In this document: positions 50,183 through 58,500 of the stretch, piece after piece
Numbering within the stretch: the first letter of the stretch is position 1
Layout: the number at the start of each line of letters is the position of its first letter
Origin: Trichomonas vaginalis G3
Lineage: Eukaryota > Parabasalia > Trichomonadida > Trichomonadidae
Direction of reading: 5' to 3'
Length of the DNA: 64,000 nucleotides
Assembly: GCF_026262505.1 (NCBI RefSeq)
Contig: NC_067206.1
Location: 4,988,879 to 5,052,878, forward strand
Made by a program: the position numbers and the translations under genes
The notes under the pieces: generated by a model
Databases searched by the model: none
Seen by the model: the letters and a program-made list of their open reading frames with translations, nothing else
Told to the model about the DNA's origin: nothing

Positions 50183-50901
50183 CTAACAAACAAGTTGTCT
50201 GACTGCTTGAGGGTTAGGTTGGTACCATTCGAACTTCACGCTTGCAATTCCTTCAATCGCATTCAAAATATCTGAGTCGGAGTCAAACATTTGTTCTCTC
50301 TTTGTAGTCTTGAAGCGTCAAGAAGTTGTGCGGCTGTTGTGACATTGCCATGTGCATAGTATATATGACCGTCCAAATCTGTTACGGTTAGTCTGAGATT
50401 GTATCCTTTCTTATTTCCATCTTGAATTGCAGCAAGTACTCCCATGAAGCCTTCTTTGTTCTTTCCTTCGTCAAAGTTTACTGTAAAGGTTCGACCAGAT
50501 GTAATTTGACTTCTAACTTCACGGTACTTTTCATATGCATATCTTGTTCTTTCCATGGGAGCATGTTTGTCTTCACCTTTTCCTTTTTTCCTTCTCAAAG
50601 GATGCAATTGTTCGTCATGTTTCCAGTAGAATCTGGCAAAGCCGTCGTGTCCTTCAACTTGAGGTTCACTAACATCGAAAGGCATGTCCATAAGACGTTC
50701 TTCTTCTAACCTCTCTAGTCTGTTTGGATAATTTGCACGTGCTGTTTCCAAGTCCATTTCGTAGCGAAGACCAGACAATTTGTCATAGACTTTTATGGGT
50801 CTTCCCTTCCTATATTTAAACTTCTTTGAAACTCTCCAACCATATCTTTCTAACTCTGCTTTTATTCTAGCAGACTTTCTATCCATTCTATGCAGGGGCA
50901 T
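50183..50901 (-). pseudogene. Basic Maverick protein of unknown function, C-terminal frameshift
   Basis: ATG 50901 (MPLHRMDRKSARIKAELER), directly after a TTTTTATAAAA leader. The first half is very basic (VSKKFKYRKGRPIKVYD, LRRKKGKGEDKHAP); the second half is compact (GRTFTVNFDEGKNKEGFMG, LRLTVTDLDGHIYYAHG). A shift near 50290 leads into MFDSDSDILNAIEGIASVKF and a short ending at 50183. The last codons coincide with a 29-bp stretch shared with the HNH gene (see findings). No family recognised. Confidence 0.6.
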
Positions 50902-50927
50902 TTTTATAAAAATAAAAAAATACTGTT

Positions 50928-51512
50928 TTAAAATGGTATGCCATATAGCTTCTTGAATTTGTTAAGATATAGTCTAACGTATTTTCCATCTGTATCTCTA
51001 GCGTTTACATAAGCACAGCCTTCCTTAGTAAAACATACTTGTAATTTTCTATAGTTTACGCCGGTATAAAAGTAGAAAGAGTCTTGTTCTTCGCTATAGT
51101 AGTAAAACTCAAACGTATGCTTACATAGTCTGTAATTTCAATTGCTTCATCTTCTAGTTCGTCGACAAATTCGAATACAATATCTCGAAAATTGCTTTTT
51201 TCTTATTGTTTTTTCAGAACAAGTGACCCAGCGTAAGTTTTCAAGTCTATTGTCGTTTCTTATATGGTTTATATGGTCTACAAAAGGTAGATTGTTAGGG
51301 TTCGGTATAAAATGAGTTGCAATGACAACATGTTTAAGATAGTGTTTCCCACCAATCCTCATCCTAGCATATCCGTTATTTTGCTCCCATTCGCTTAAAA
51401 CTCTTTTTGTCTTTTTGTTTCTGACTTCAAATGACTCACAACAGTGAATTTCATATTTCTCATCTAACAAACAAGTTTCCCAACGGTCTGCTCCAACAAA
51501 CTCAGCGTACAT
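50928..51512 (-). pseudogene. HNH homing-type endonuclease with C-terminal extra domain, frameshifted
   Basis: From ATG 51512 (MYAEFVGADRWETCLLDEKY) the chain shows a NUMOD4-like start, then the HNH core KHVVIATHFIPNPNNLPFVD, HINHIRNDNRLENLRWVT: H-x-D-H at the metal site and the N-x-x-x-N-L-R-W block typical of HNH_3 homing nucleases. After SEKTIRKK a shift leads to NFRDIVFEFVDELEDEAIEI and, after another near 51125, to FYYYSEEQDSFYFYTGVNYR and RDTDGKYVRLYLNKFKKLYG. Two shifts in all. Such nucleases are common passengers in phages and large DNA viruses. Confidence 0.75.
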
Positions 51513-51558
51513 TTCAAATAAAATAAAAAAATATTTTTTTTGAAAAATGTTTTTTCCT

Positions 51559-52142
51559 TTACTTAACATAACCACCAGCTACCATAAGTCTTTGACGCCA
51601 ACCCATACCAGCTAATGAAGGTTGACTTGGTTTAGTTTGGAAACTAAACTTTGGTTTTGGTTTATCTTCAGTTTTTGGTTTTTCTTCTTCTATCGGTTTT
51701 TCGTCACTTTTCGGTTCCTCTGACTTTACCTCACCTGCAGGAACAGTTGTGTCGTCAACATCTTCGTAAATATCATATGCCATTTGTTTTTGTTTTCCTT
51801 TCAACTTTTTGTGTTTGTTGTAAAGTTTAGAATATTTCGACTCTAAGTCAATGAGATGTTCTATAATGAACTGTTGGTCAGTGAAGAATACCTTCCATCT
51901 GTTGTCTCGAAAGCTCCTTCAGACTTCAATATTTTATTTGTGAGAGTCTGTTTCTTTTTTGAGATACTAGCCGTTCCATTTCTATGAAAAGTGACTTTAT
52001 AGTTAGGGTTTGTATTTCCAGACCTGGCACTTTCTATTATTGAATTTTTCTCTTCATCTGTAAGTTCTTTGACAGGTTTTGACAATGGTTCTGAACTTTT
52101 TGTTTGTGGTGTCAAATCTACCGTTTCAACTTCTTCGGTCAT
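51559..52142 (-). pseudogene. Acidic/proline-lysine-rich Maverick protein, one frameshift
   Basis: ATG 52142 (MTEEVETVDLTPQTKSS) runs to about 51890 (KSEGAFETTDGR), shifts once, and continues VFFTDQQFIIEHLIDLESKY, through an acidic/proline-lysine segment (EEEKPKTEDKPKPK) to GMGWRQRLMVAGGYVK-stop at 51559. About 194 codons. The C-terminal GWRQRL..GGY motif after a disordered linker resembles a short peptide docked to another virion protein. No family recognised. Confidence 0.6.
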
Positions 52143-52160
52143 TTCATCTCAGTAAAAATT

Positions 52161-52314
52161 TTAGTTTGGTTTGTTTTCAACTGGTTGTTGTTGTTTTTTA
52201 AGTCGGTCTAAAACTTCCTGAGGTATAGGAAGAACTTGACAAACACGTGGTGGTAACTGCTGGAAGTCGACAAATCCATCTTGAGCCCATTTGTCTCAAT
52301 GCTGTATTGTTCAT
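52161..52314 (-). pseudogene. Tiny Maverick ORF, frameshifted
   Basis: ATG 52314 (MNNTALR) with a shift into WAQDGFVDFQQLPPRVCQVL and DRLKKQQQPVENKPN-stop at 52161. About 50 codons. Flanked by the same CTCAGTAAAAA leader as its neighbours. Too short for any assignment. Confidence 0.45.
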
Positions 52315-52333
52315 TTCATCTCAGTAAAAAAAT

Positions 52334-52735
52334 TTACATTCCCCACGTTTGAGGCGGTTGAGGTTGGTTATTGTTTACCCACTGTTGTGCATGGTTATAT
52401 CCTCTGTTAAAGAATCTTTCACCTTGGTCCATATAGTGTCCTGCTTGGTTATAGTAGTCATTTGCTTTGTTATAATAGTTTCCTGCTTGTGTTCCTACAT
52501 TGTCCATCCATCCTTGAACTTTTCCTCTTGTTTCAGGATTTGGAATAAGATTTGCTGCATCTCGTGCTACATCCCAACCTTTCTGTACAGTTTGTATAAT
52601 AGGTTGTGCTTTCTCTTTAAGTATACCTAATGTACTCAAAATCTTCCTTCCAACTCCAAATACACCTCTGGCTATTGTTCCCACTGCGGGTAAAAATCTG
52701 GATGCAACTCCTGCTAATGCGCCAAATAAACCCAT
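52334..52735 (-). CDS. Amphipathic minor-virion-like protein (133 aa)
   Basis: MGLFGALAGVASRFLPAVGT begins a glycine-rich amphipathic helix region (residues about 1-45), followed by repeated NYYNKANDYYNQAGHYMDQG and a proline/glutamine tail (NNQPQPPQTWGM). This layout, a membrane-active amphipathic N-terminus with a disordered tail, recalls adenovirus pVI-like cement/lytic proteins. There is no sequence homology that I can assert. The frame is intact. The gene diverges from the integrase with only 16 bp between starts. Confidence 0.6.
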   Translation of the reverse strand: MGLFGALAGVASRFLPAVGTIARGVFGVGRKILSTLGILKEKAQPIIQTVQKGWDVARDAANLIPNPETRGKVQGWMDNVGTQAGNYYNKANDYYNQAGHYMDQGERFFNRGYNHAQQWVNNNQPQPPQTWGM

Positions 52736-52751
52736 TTCTTATAGGATAAAA

Positions 52752-53710
52752 ATGACGAATTCAAACAAGGACCCCTATGTTTCTAAAGCGACAAAGAAAG
52801 CACTCATGGTAAAAATCTTTAGTTCAACACCAAATGCTTGGTTTATGGATATCTTGGAAAACATTCCGAGGTATAGAGAAGATGGACCACCATACTGGCT
52901 AATATTTGTTGGTCAAAACACAAGATACTGTGAAGCCATACCATTACAGTCCAAAAATATTTTAGATGTGAAAACTGCTTTGACAATATTCGTTGACAAA
53001 TACCATCCAACAAAACTGACATCTGACTGTGAAAGTTCTTTCAAATCAGACGATATTAAAAACTATCTGCGTTCAAAAAATGTAAACCAATATTTCATTG
53101 TCGACCAAAACCATTCTGCTCTTGGTGTCATTGACAGTTGTATAAAAATCTTAAGAGACTTAAACCAACCACAAGGTGGTGAGGTAGATGAAATGTCATA
53201 TGACGACAAATATAGACACTTCTCCATGGCAAAGATGAGACAAGTTTTAAATATTTACAATAACCGTAAACAAAAAGGTTTGGGAAACCACTCCCCGAAG
53301 AAATGAAAAACAACCCTGACTTAGAGAAAGACTATATATTTAATAGTTTAGTCAAAAGAGACAAACAAGAAAGAATGCCAGGCTTCAAACTTCAGAAAGG
53401 TGACAAAGTAAAAATAGAAATACCTAAACGCGACCCATATGAAAATACTATTGACTATGACAACAATGGGAACTCGACAGGTACTCATGTTCGTGTTCGT
53501 AAAAATAGAAGAAAGTATACAAGAGAATATTATGAAGTTTTAGGCAAACATGGCAAAATGTACAGACTGCAAGCAGAAGATAAAACTACTATTGTCAGAC
53601 CTCGTTTCAAACTTGTTAAGGTTCAAGGTGGTATACTTTCAAAGACAGTTCCTAACAAATATAAGACAACTCCTGACGAATATGCTAAAGAAGTTGAAAA
53701 TGACGACTAA
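52752..53710 (+). pseudogene. Maverick integrase (retroviral-type DDE), one frameshift
   Basis: From ATG 52752 (MTNSNKDPYVSKATKKA) the rve-like catalytic core reads AWFMDILEN (first acidic residue), YWLIFVGQNTRYCEAIPLQS, LTSDCESSF (second) and HSALGVIDSCIKILRDL (third, apparently Asp rather than Glu). At 53295 a missing C in ACTCCCCGAAG shifts the frame; the next frame (53303-53710) carries the C-terminal SH3-like DNA-binding part (GFKLQKGDKVKIEIPK, YEVLGKHGKMYRLQ, RPRFKLVKV). The integrase makes the 6-bp staggered cuts seen as TAACTA. As it stands the product would lack the C-terminal domain. No zinc-finger or chromodomain is evident. Confidence 0.88.
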
Positions 53711-55005
53711 GCAATTCTATACCATGCACAAACTGTCATGTAAGGTGGCATGTATTTTTTACCTAGTCCTGTAGATGTTGTTGTAAAAGTATGTTGGTGG
53801 TTTCCTCCTGGTTCAGTTTGTCGAAAAGTCTTTTTTGCTGAATGGTTATAATCTGGAGATAAAACGTCATAGCCAGCTTCATACTCTGAGTTGTATAATG
53901 GGTGGTCTCTTAATGAGTGGCTATGGTCGCCAGAAAAGTTTGTTGTACCAGAATGACTATGTGGTGGCAAGTTGTCGACAGATATCGTTTTACTTCCACC
54001 TGTTTTCTTTGGAGTGTGTGCACAATACAAAAAACTTTCGAATATTTGAGTCCAAGTTCCAAAACCAAGTACTACTTCTGGTCTGGTAGAGTTCATTGAC
54101 GTATAAATAGAACCAACCGGGTAAATGGTTTGAAGTATTTCTGTCTTTAATGTTTGAAGCTCTGTTTTGTCTGCTTTCTTGTCATATAAATCTTGAGCAG
54201 TGAATTTAACTTTATTTTCATCCTCCATGACATAAACATCTCTACATCTAATGTATCTCATCGTTGTTATGTCATCCTCCGATGTTAAACCTTGTGGAAA
54301 GTTAGGAGGTTTCCAATCTAATACATCCCCACCAGCTCCTTCAACCGTTCCTTCAATATTTCTATACTAACAGTTGCGAAGAAATCGTGTGTATGTCCAA
54401 CGTCACTTTTCTTGTTTAAGGTTTCTTGTAAGTTTGTAATATTTGCAATGGTATGTGTATGTCCAACGTCACTTTTCCTGTTTAAGGTTTCTTGTAAGTT
54501 TGTAATATTTGCAATGGTATGTGTATGGTTCTTATCCGCTTTAAGGTCTAAACATCCTGAAACCCACCCTGTATCGGCTTTACCTTTTAAAATCTTTGTT
54601 GTCCGTTCATGGTACCATTCAACCATTTCTTTAATTTTTTCATCTTTTTCATTCACATATTCCTTATCTGCCTTCTTCACTAACGCACTAGCCACACGTG
54701 CTAACTCATCGTCAACATACTCTTTGTCAGCTTTGTTGTCAATATCTGCTTTCAAAAGAAGTTCATCTATAGGTTTCTCGTTTAAAGTTCCTTTTGTTGG
54801 ATTTACACAGACAGTATGGTTCTTACTGTCTTGAAAACAGAAACTCATCTGTCAATGGGTTTATCGTCAGTTTTAAGTTTCCTTCTTTCAATGACTCAGA
54901 TATCTTAGAATAGTTTGAAAAGTTTGTTGTGTTCTTATTTAGAGCTTGCATAATGAGTTGTCGGTTGTGTTGTATTTCTCTCATAGACGCTGTTTCTTTC
55001 GACAT
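53707..55005 (-). pseudogene. Phage-type tail-fibre/collar protein, two frameshifts
   Basis: The gene runs from ATG 55005 (MSKETASMREIQHNRQL). Shifts near 54830 and 54345 join it to a middle region of KADKEYV repeats and three SDVGHTH / TIANITNLQETLN repeats, as in trimeric phage fibres. The C-terminal collar domain follows (YPVGSIYTSMNSTRPEVVLG, FGTWTQI, DNLPPHSHSG, GDHSHS, GGNHQHTF, MPPYMTVCAWYRIA). This His-x-His collar fold is known in T4 gp12-type short fibres and microcystin-dependent-protein relatives and coordinates metal in the trimer. About 433 codons. A receptor-binding spike on a virion is the natural inference. Confidence 0.85.
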
Positions 55006-55023
55006 TTTTATTCTAGATAAAAT

Positions 55024-55870
55024 ATGCTTCCAATAGAAAAAGAAAATTCAAGAGTTGCTACAACTAAACCATTAGATGAACTTTTTACTAATGTCGGTCA
55101 AAAGTTTGAGACAGAGACCGTAAAGCATGAAGGCTATCGTTTTGACTACCCATTAAGATGGCTAAGAGACCCATCTGTCACAAAAGCTATTGGCTTTCGT
55201 AGAATGAAGTTTGTGTCTGTAGAAGATAAAAGTTTTCCATTTATTGTAAGGTTTCATATAGATTATATATCTGAAGGGAAACGAAAAATGTGGGAAGAAA
55301 TTGAGCTAATACAAGTTGACCTTTCATCTTCTCTACAGACTGCGTTAAAAAATATAGAAGATAAAATAAATTCATGTTATGCAAAATATGCTGATGAATA
55401 TGCAAATACCGAGAGCACACTTTATGTGAGAATTGTATATGACAAACAAAATTCACAAGTGTCATTTCAAATCTACGAAGACAATCCAAAGAAAGACGAA
55501 CAAATATATACAGAATTCACTGCAATGTCATGGTATTATTTGCAAAGAATGTTAAATCAGAAAGTCAAACTTCCTTTAGCAAATATTTACAGTCGATATG
55601 CAAGAGATGAACCATATTTATTTAAAGATGTTTTCGACCCAGCTGCTATTATTGTTCATGCTTCATTTTCTGGCGCTCAAAACTCTTCTTATGCTTGGCA
55701 AATGACTTTTACGAAAAACCTACAAAGCTATATGAACCGCCGAGTGGAAGTATTTCAGACTTTCAAGTATGGTTTACTACAGATGGAAGAAAAAGAATAA
55801 TTCCATTATACCATGCGTTTACTTAGAACTTAGTTTCATATACAACTACTATCGAACGGTAAAAATATAA
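55024..55870 (+). pseudogene. Maverick beta-rich protein, paralogue B, 3' frameshifts
   Basis: ATG 55024 (MLPIEKENSRVATTKPLDE), 18 bp from the divergent fibre gene. It shares TKPLDxxFTNxG, YRFDYPLRWLRDPSVTKAIG, FRRMKF and the final LELSFIYNYY with the minus-strand copy at 49234-50112. The tail needs two shifts (near 55775 and 55835) to reach the TAA at 55868. Divergence from paralogue A is large (well under half of residues shared), so the duplication is old. Confidence 0.7.
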
Positions 55871-55874
55871 TTTT

Positions 55875-56116
55875 TTAATACGGTTGAGGTGTTGGATTTG
55901 GTTGCCAACTAGACTGTGGTGCAGGTTCAGGCTGTTGTATAACAGAGCTTGTTCTTCTGGTTCAGGGTCTTTAGGTATAATACCAACAAACTGACCTACT
56001 CTTTTACCAATATTTTTGACACCGTTCCAAATTCCTCTTCCTACGGTTTTTATTCCATTCCATATACCTCTTCCAACATTTCGAAAGAAGTTTCCTATCT
56101 TACTGAAGAAACCCAT
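55875..56116 (-). pseudogene. Amphipathic minor-virion-like protein with GRGIWNG repeats, frameshifted
   Basis: ATG 56116 (MGFFSKIGNFFRNVGRG). Residues 11-38 contain a tandem 11-residue amphipathic repeat (VGRGIWNGIKT, VGRGIWNGVKN), then IGKRVGQFVGIIPKDPEPEE. A one-base shift near 55945 gives the tail PEPAPQSSWQPNPTPQPY-stop, matching the proline/glutamine tails of sibling genes. The in-frame alternative (from 55823) has a non-family ending. Membrane-active or genome-cement role inferred from composition. Confidence 0.6.
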
Positions 56117-56134
56117 TTTACTATATGTAAAAAT

Positions 56135-56497
56135 CTAATGTCCGCCTAGTCTCTTACGTTTCCTGTTGAGTTCCATAGCATTCTTGAACTGGAGCTCATA
56201 CATTCTGTTTCTCCTCTGGTAGAAAACATATTCTGGGTCAACTCCTGTGTTCGCGTCATCTGCATAAAGTTGTTTATATCCCACTTCAGGGTTTGTATAA
56301 AACTCTTTCCATCTCATATTTGCATACCATGGTGGCAAACCTAACGCAGCGTCATTTGACATGGCAGTTTGCATTTGTACATCTGTTGGCACTTGACCAT
56401 AGTTTGCCATTGCAGTTTGTATTCTAACTTCATTTGGAATATTCTCTGGGTTTGGTTGTCCAGGTTGCTGTGCATTCGCTAAGTTCTGTGCGTCCAT
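56135..56497 (-). CDS. Maverick protein of unknown function (120 aa)
   Basis: ATG 56497 (MDAQNLANAQQPGQPNP) opens an intact ORF with two related segments (EVRIQTAMANYGQVP and DVQMQTAMSNDAALG) and a basic C-terminus (AMELNRKRKRLGGH). No family. Spacing of 18 bp from its neighbour. Confidence 0.6.
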   Translation of the reverse strand: MDAQNLANAQQPGQPNPENIPNEVRIQTAMANYGQVPTDVQMQTAMSNDAALGLPPWYANMRWKEFYTNPEVGYKQLYADDANTGVDPEYVFYQRRNRMYELQFKNAMELNRKRKRLGGH

Positions 56498-56520
56498 TTA
56501 ATATTAGATAAAAATATCTC

Positions 56521-56652
56521 TTACGAGTACATATGCTGAACATTTGCAGGCATTGGTTCATCTTCATATTCTCTATATCTTTCTGCCACGTCAAATAAGT
56601 AAATGACACAATGGAAAAAACCTAAAACAAGTAGTCCTATTTCAAACCACAT
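56521..56652 (-). CDS. 43-residue single-pass membrane protein
   Basis: ATG 56652 to TAA 56521. MWFEIGLLVLGFFHCVIYLF is one complete hydrophobic helix, followed by a charged tail (DVAERYREYEDEPMP, NVQHMYS). The ORF is intact in a region where most genes are broken, and it fills the space between two genes exactly. It overlaps the end of the methyltransferase by 16 bp. Function unknown; small membrane proteins are common in Polinton-like viruses. Confidence 0.5.
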   Translation of the reverse strand: MWFEIGLLVLGFFHCVIYLFDVAERYREYEDEPMPANVQHMYS

Positions 56653-57453
56653 TTACTTACTAGTAAAATTTCTTTGTTATGACACTTTCTCCAGTTTATA
56701 GGACCTCTCTCATATTCTATCTTATCGTATCTAAACTCATAGTCATGTATGTCCTCTAACCATCTCATGACACTTTCCAAACCACTTTTATCGGATGTAA
56801 AGTAAAAGCATGGATGGTTATGTAAAACGTCTAAAGTTTCTAAAGAGTCTCTCAAAGTCCAGTCTACTTGGTATTGAAAATCCATGTGTTAAAGAACGGC
56901 GGGTCCACTATAAAGAAAACATTTTCCTTGTCTTTATATTTTTCATACAACTCTGTCCAATGACATCTCACAAACTCTATACCCTCAATATATTTTTCTA
57001 TGTTCTCTTTGAAAACATTTGTATAGTTAAGATATAAAACTTTTGACATAAGTGTTTCAATGTCATGAACTCTTATAGCACCACTATATAATAGTCTAGC
57101 AGATATACTATCCCAGTCAATATACTCTGCCTTTTTCAAAACCTCTCTGACAGTATTTTTCTTATCTAATGGTATACGTTCCATCTTACCTATAGGTATC
57201 TTTTCTTTTAACTCTTTCAATATTTTGTTGTGTCTGGTATATGTTTGAGACGGTTCATATAGTTGTCGAAGTCATTGCATATAATCTTTGAGTCAGGAAA
57301 TATTGTATGGCACAAATGAGATATATAGAAACTTCCACCGAACAAGTCTACAAATGTTAGACCATTCGGTAGTTTCTTAAGTTCTCTCAATAGAATATCT
57401 TTACATCTACTCTTATTTCCAAAGAAGGGTAACGGTGGTTTTGTAAAATTCAT
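56637..57453 (-). pseudogene. D12-class DNA N6-adenine methyltransferase, two frameshifts
   Basis: ATG 57453 (MNFTKPPLPFFGNKSRCKD). Motif X/I region PPLPFFGNKSR and FVDLFGGSFYIS bind S-adenosylmethionine; motif IV is in NVFFIVDPPFFNT (D-P-P-F, the class alpha DPP[YF]). The C-terminal domain continues VDWTLRDSLETL and HPCFYFTSDKSGLES in a third frame. Shifts lie near 57220 and 56880. About 270 codons, normal for Dam-like enzymes. It would modify adenine in host or element DNA. Adenine is reported as the main methylated base in T. vaginalis. Confidence 0.87.
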
Positions 57454-57655
57454 TTTATATATATAATAAAAATGTTTTTTCCTGAAAAGTGACAGATGTT
57501 TATATGACACTTTCTCACCTCTTGAATTTTCATGAACTTTCTTGTCAATGTTTTGTAAAGTTCTTCATCGTAAAGACTTTGTAAAGTCTTTCTCATGAAC
57601 TTTCTTGTCAATGTTTTGTTGAGACTTTGTAAAGTTCTTCATCGTAAAGACTTTG
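57454..57655. repeat. Inner right-end repeats
   Basis: Diverged copies of terminal modules: GTGACAGATGTTTATATGAC (57490-57510), CTCTTGAATTTTCATGAACT, and two TTCATGAACTTTCTTGTCAA / TCGTAAAGACTTTGTAAAGT units. Confidence 0.75.
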
Positions 57656-58288
57656 TAAATGACCCAAAAATATATTTTAGGGTAGAAGGGTATATCTACC
57701 CCGTTTTCTACCCTCTTTTCTACCCTCTTGAATTTTCATGAATTTCTTCGTAAAGACTTTGTCAAGACTTCTTCGTAAAGACTTTGTTAAGACTTCTTCG
57801 TAAAGACTTTGTTGAGACTTCTTCGTAAAGACTTTGTTGAGACTTCTTCGTAAAGACTTTGTTGAGATTTCTTCGTAAATGACCCTAGTAGTATATTTTT
57901 GGTGTAAATTTCATGAAAATTCAAGAGGGTAGAAAAGAGGGTAGAAAACGGGGTAGATATACCCTTCTACCCTAAAATATATTTTTGGTGTAAATTTCAT
58001 GAAAATTCAAGAGGGTAGAAAAGAGGGTAGAAAACGGGTAGATATACCCTTCTACCCTAAAATATATTTTTGTGTAAATTTCATGAAAATTCAAGAGGGT
58101 AGAAAAGAGGGTAGAAAACGGGGTAGATATACCCTTCTACCCTAAAATATATTTTTGGTGTAAATTTCATGAAAATTCTGAGTAAAATGACAGATGTTTA
58201 TATGACACTTTCTCCGGTTTATAGGACCTCTCTCATATTCTAAACATCTTCGGGGCTAGAGGGCACGAAGTGCCTGGAAGCCCCACTA

Positions 58289-58325
<37 letters not shown>
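57656..58325. repeat. Right terminal inverted repeat of element 1
   Basis: Mirror of the left repeat: the 24-bp array (57740-57880) on the other strand, four GGGTAGATATACCC modules (57680-58145), CAGATGTTTATATGACACTT (58180-58210), the terminal hairpin, ending CCCCACTACC and about 35 T. An additional inner stretch 57490-57655 holds more diverged copies of the same modules. Confidence 0.85.
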
Positions 58326-58329
<4 letters not shown>

Positions 58330-58331
58330 TA
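58326..58331. repeat. Target-site duplication TAACTA, right copy
   Basis: Second copy of the 6-bp duplication. It is followed at once by in-frame host coding sequence. Confidence 0.85.
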
Positions 58332-58500
58332 TATTGTCTATTCGAATATTTTGAAGAATCAAAGTATAAATTATTCAATAAGTTCTTGCTCAGGAATTGT
58401 AGTATCAATGGCAAAATGTATGCATAAGAATGACATTTTAGTTAATAGCAATCAACAATTTTTAGGAGTTTCAAATGAAATTCCTGCGATTTTACATTAA
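58332..58500 (+). pseudogene. 3' part of the glycosyltransferase-like gene, beyond the Maverick
   Basis: Immediately after the right-hand TAACTA (58326-58331) the frame completes the tyrosine codon begun at 34726-34727 and continues IVYSNILKNQSINYSISSCS to a TAA at 58498-58500. The two parts total 720 nt from the ATG at 34177, exactly 240 codons including the stop. The piece is therefore the authentic 3' end of the interrupted gene, not a separate ORF; the poly-Phe frame running in from the poly(T) tip is an artefact. Confidence 0.85.

Larger units (their letters stand above)
34728..58325. mobile_element. Maverick/Polinton element 1, complete
   Basis: The 23,598-bp unit is bounded by 6-bp duplications, poly(A)/poly(T) tips and inverted repeats of roughly 600 bp. 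It encodes the family hallmarks: retroviral-type integrase, A32-like packaging ATPase, a jelly-roll-type major capsid protein, and an SF3 helicase and fibre. Genes are packed tightly on both strands with spacers of 10-60 bp. Most carry single-base frameshifts. No DNA polymerase B or Ulp1/adenain-like protease could be found. Its orientation matches that of element 2 at 60.3 kb. Confidence 0.93.

Noticed and set aside
54412..54834. 140-codon plus-strand frame with repeats
   Set aside because: Antisense of the fibre repeats (SDVGHTH units).
58270..58331. Poly-Phe ORF entering the host gene
   Set aside because: Produced by the poly(T) tip of the Maverick. Only the part from 58332 on is authentic host coding sequence.
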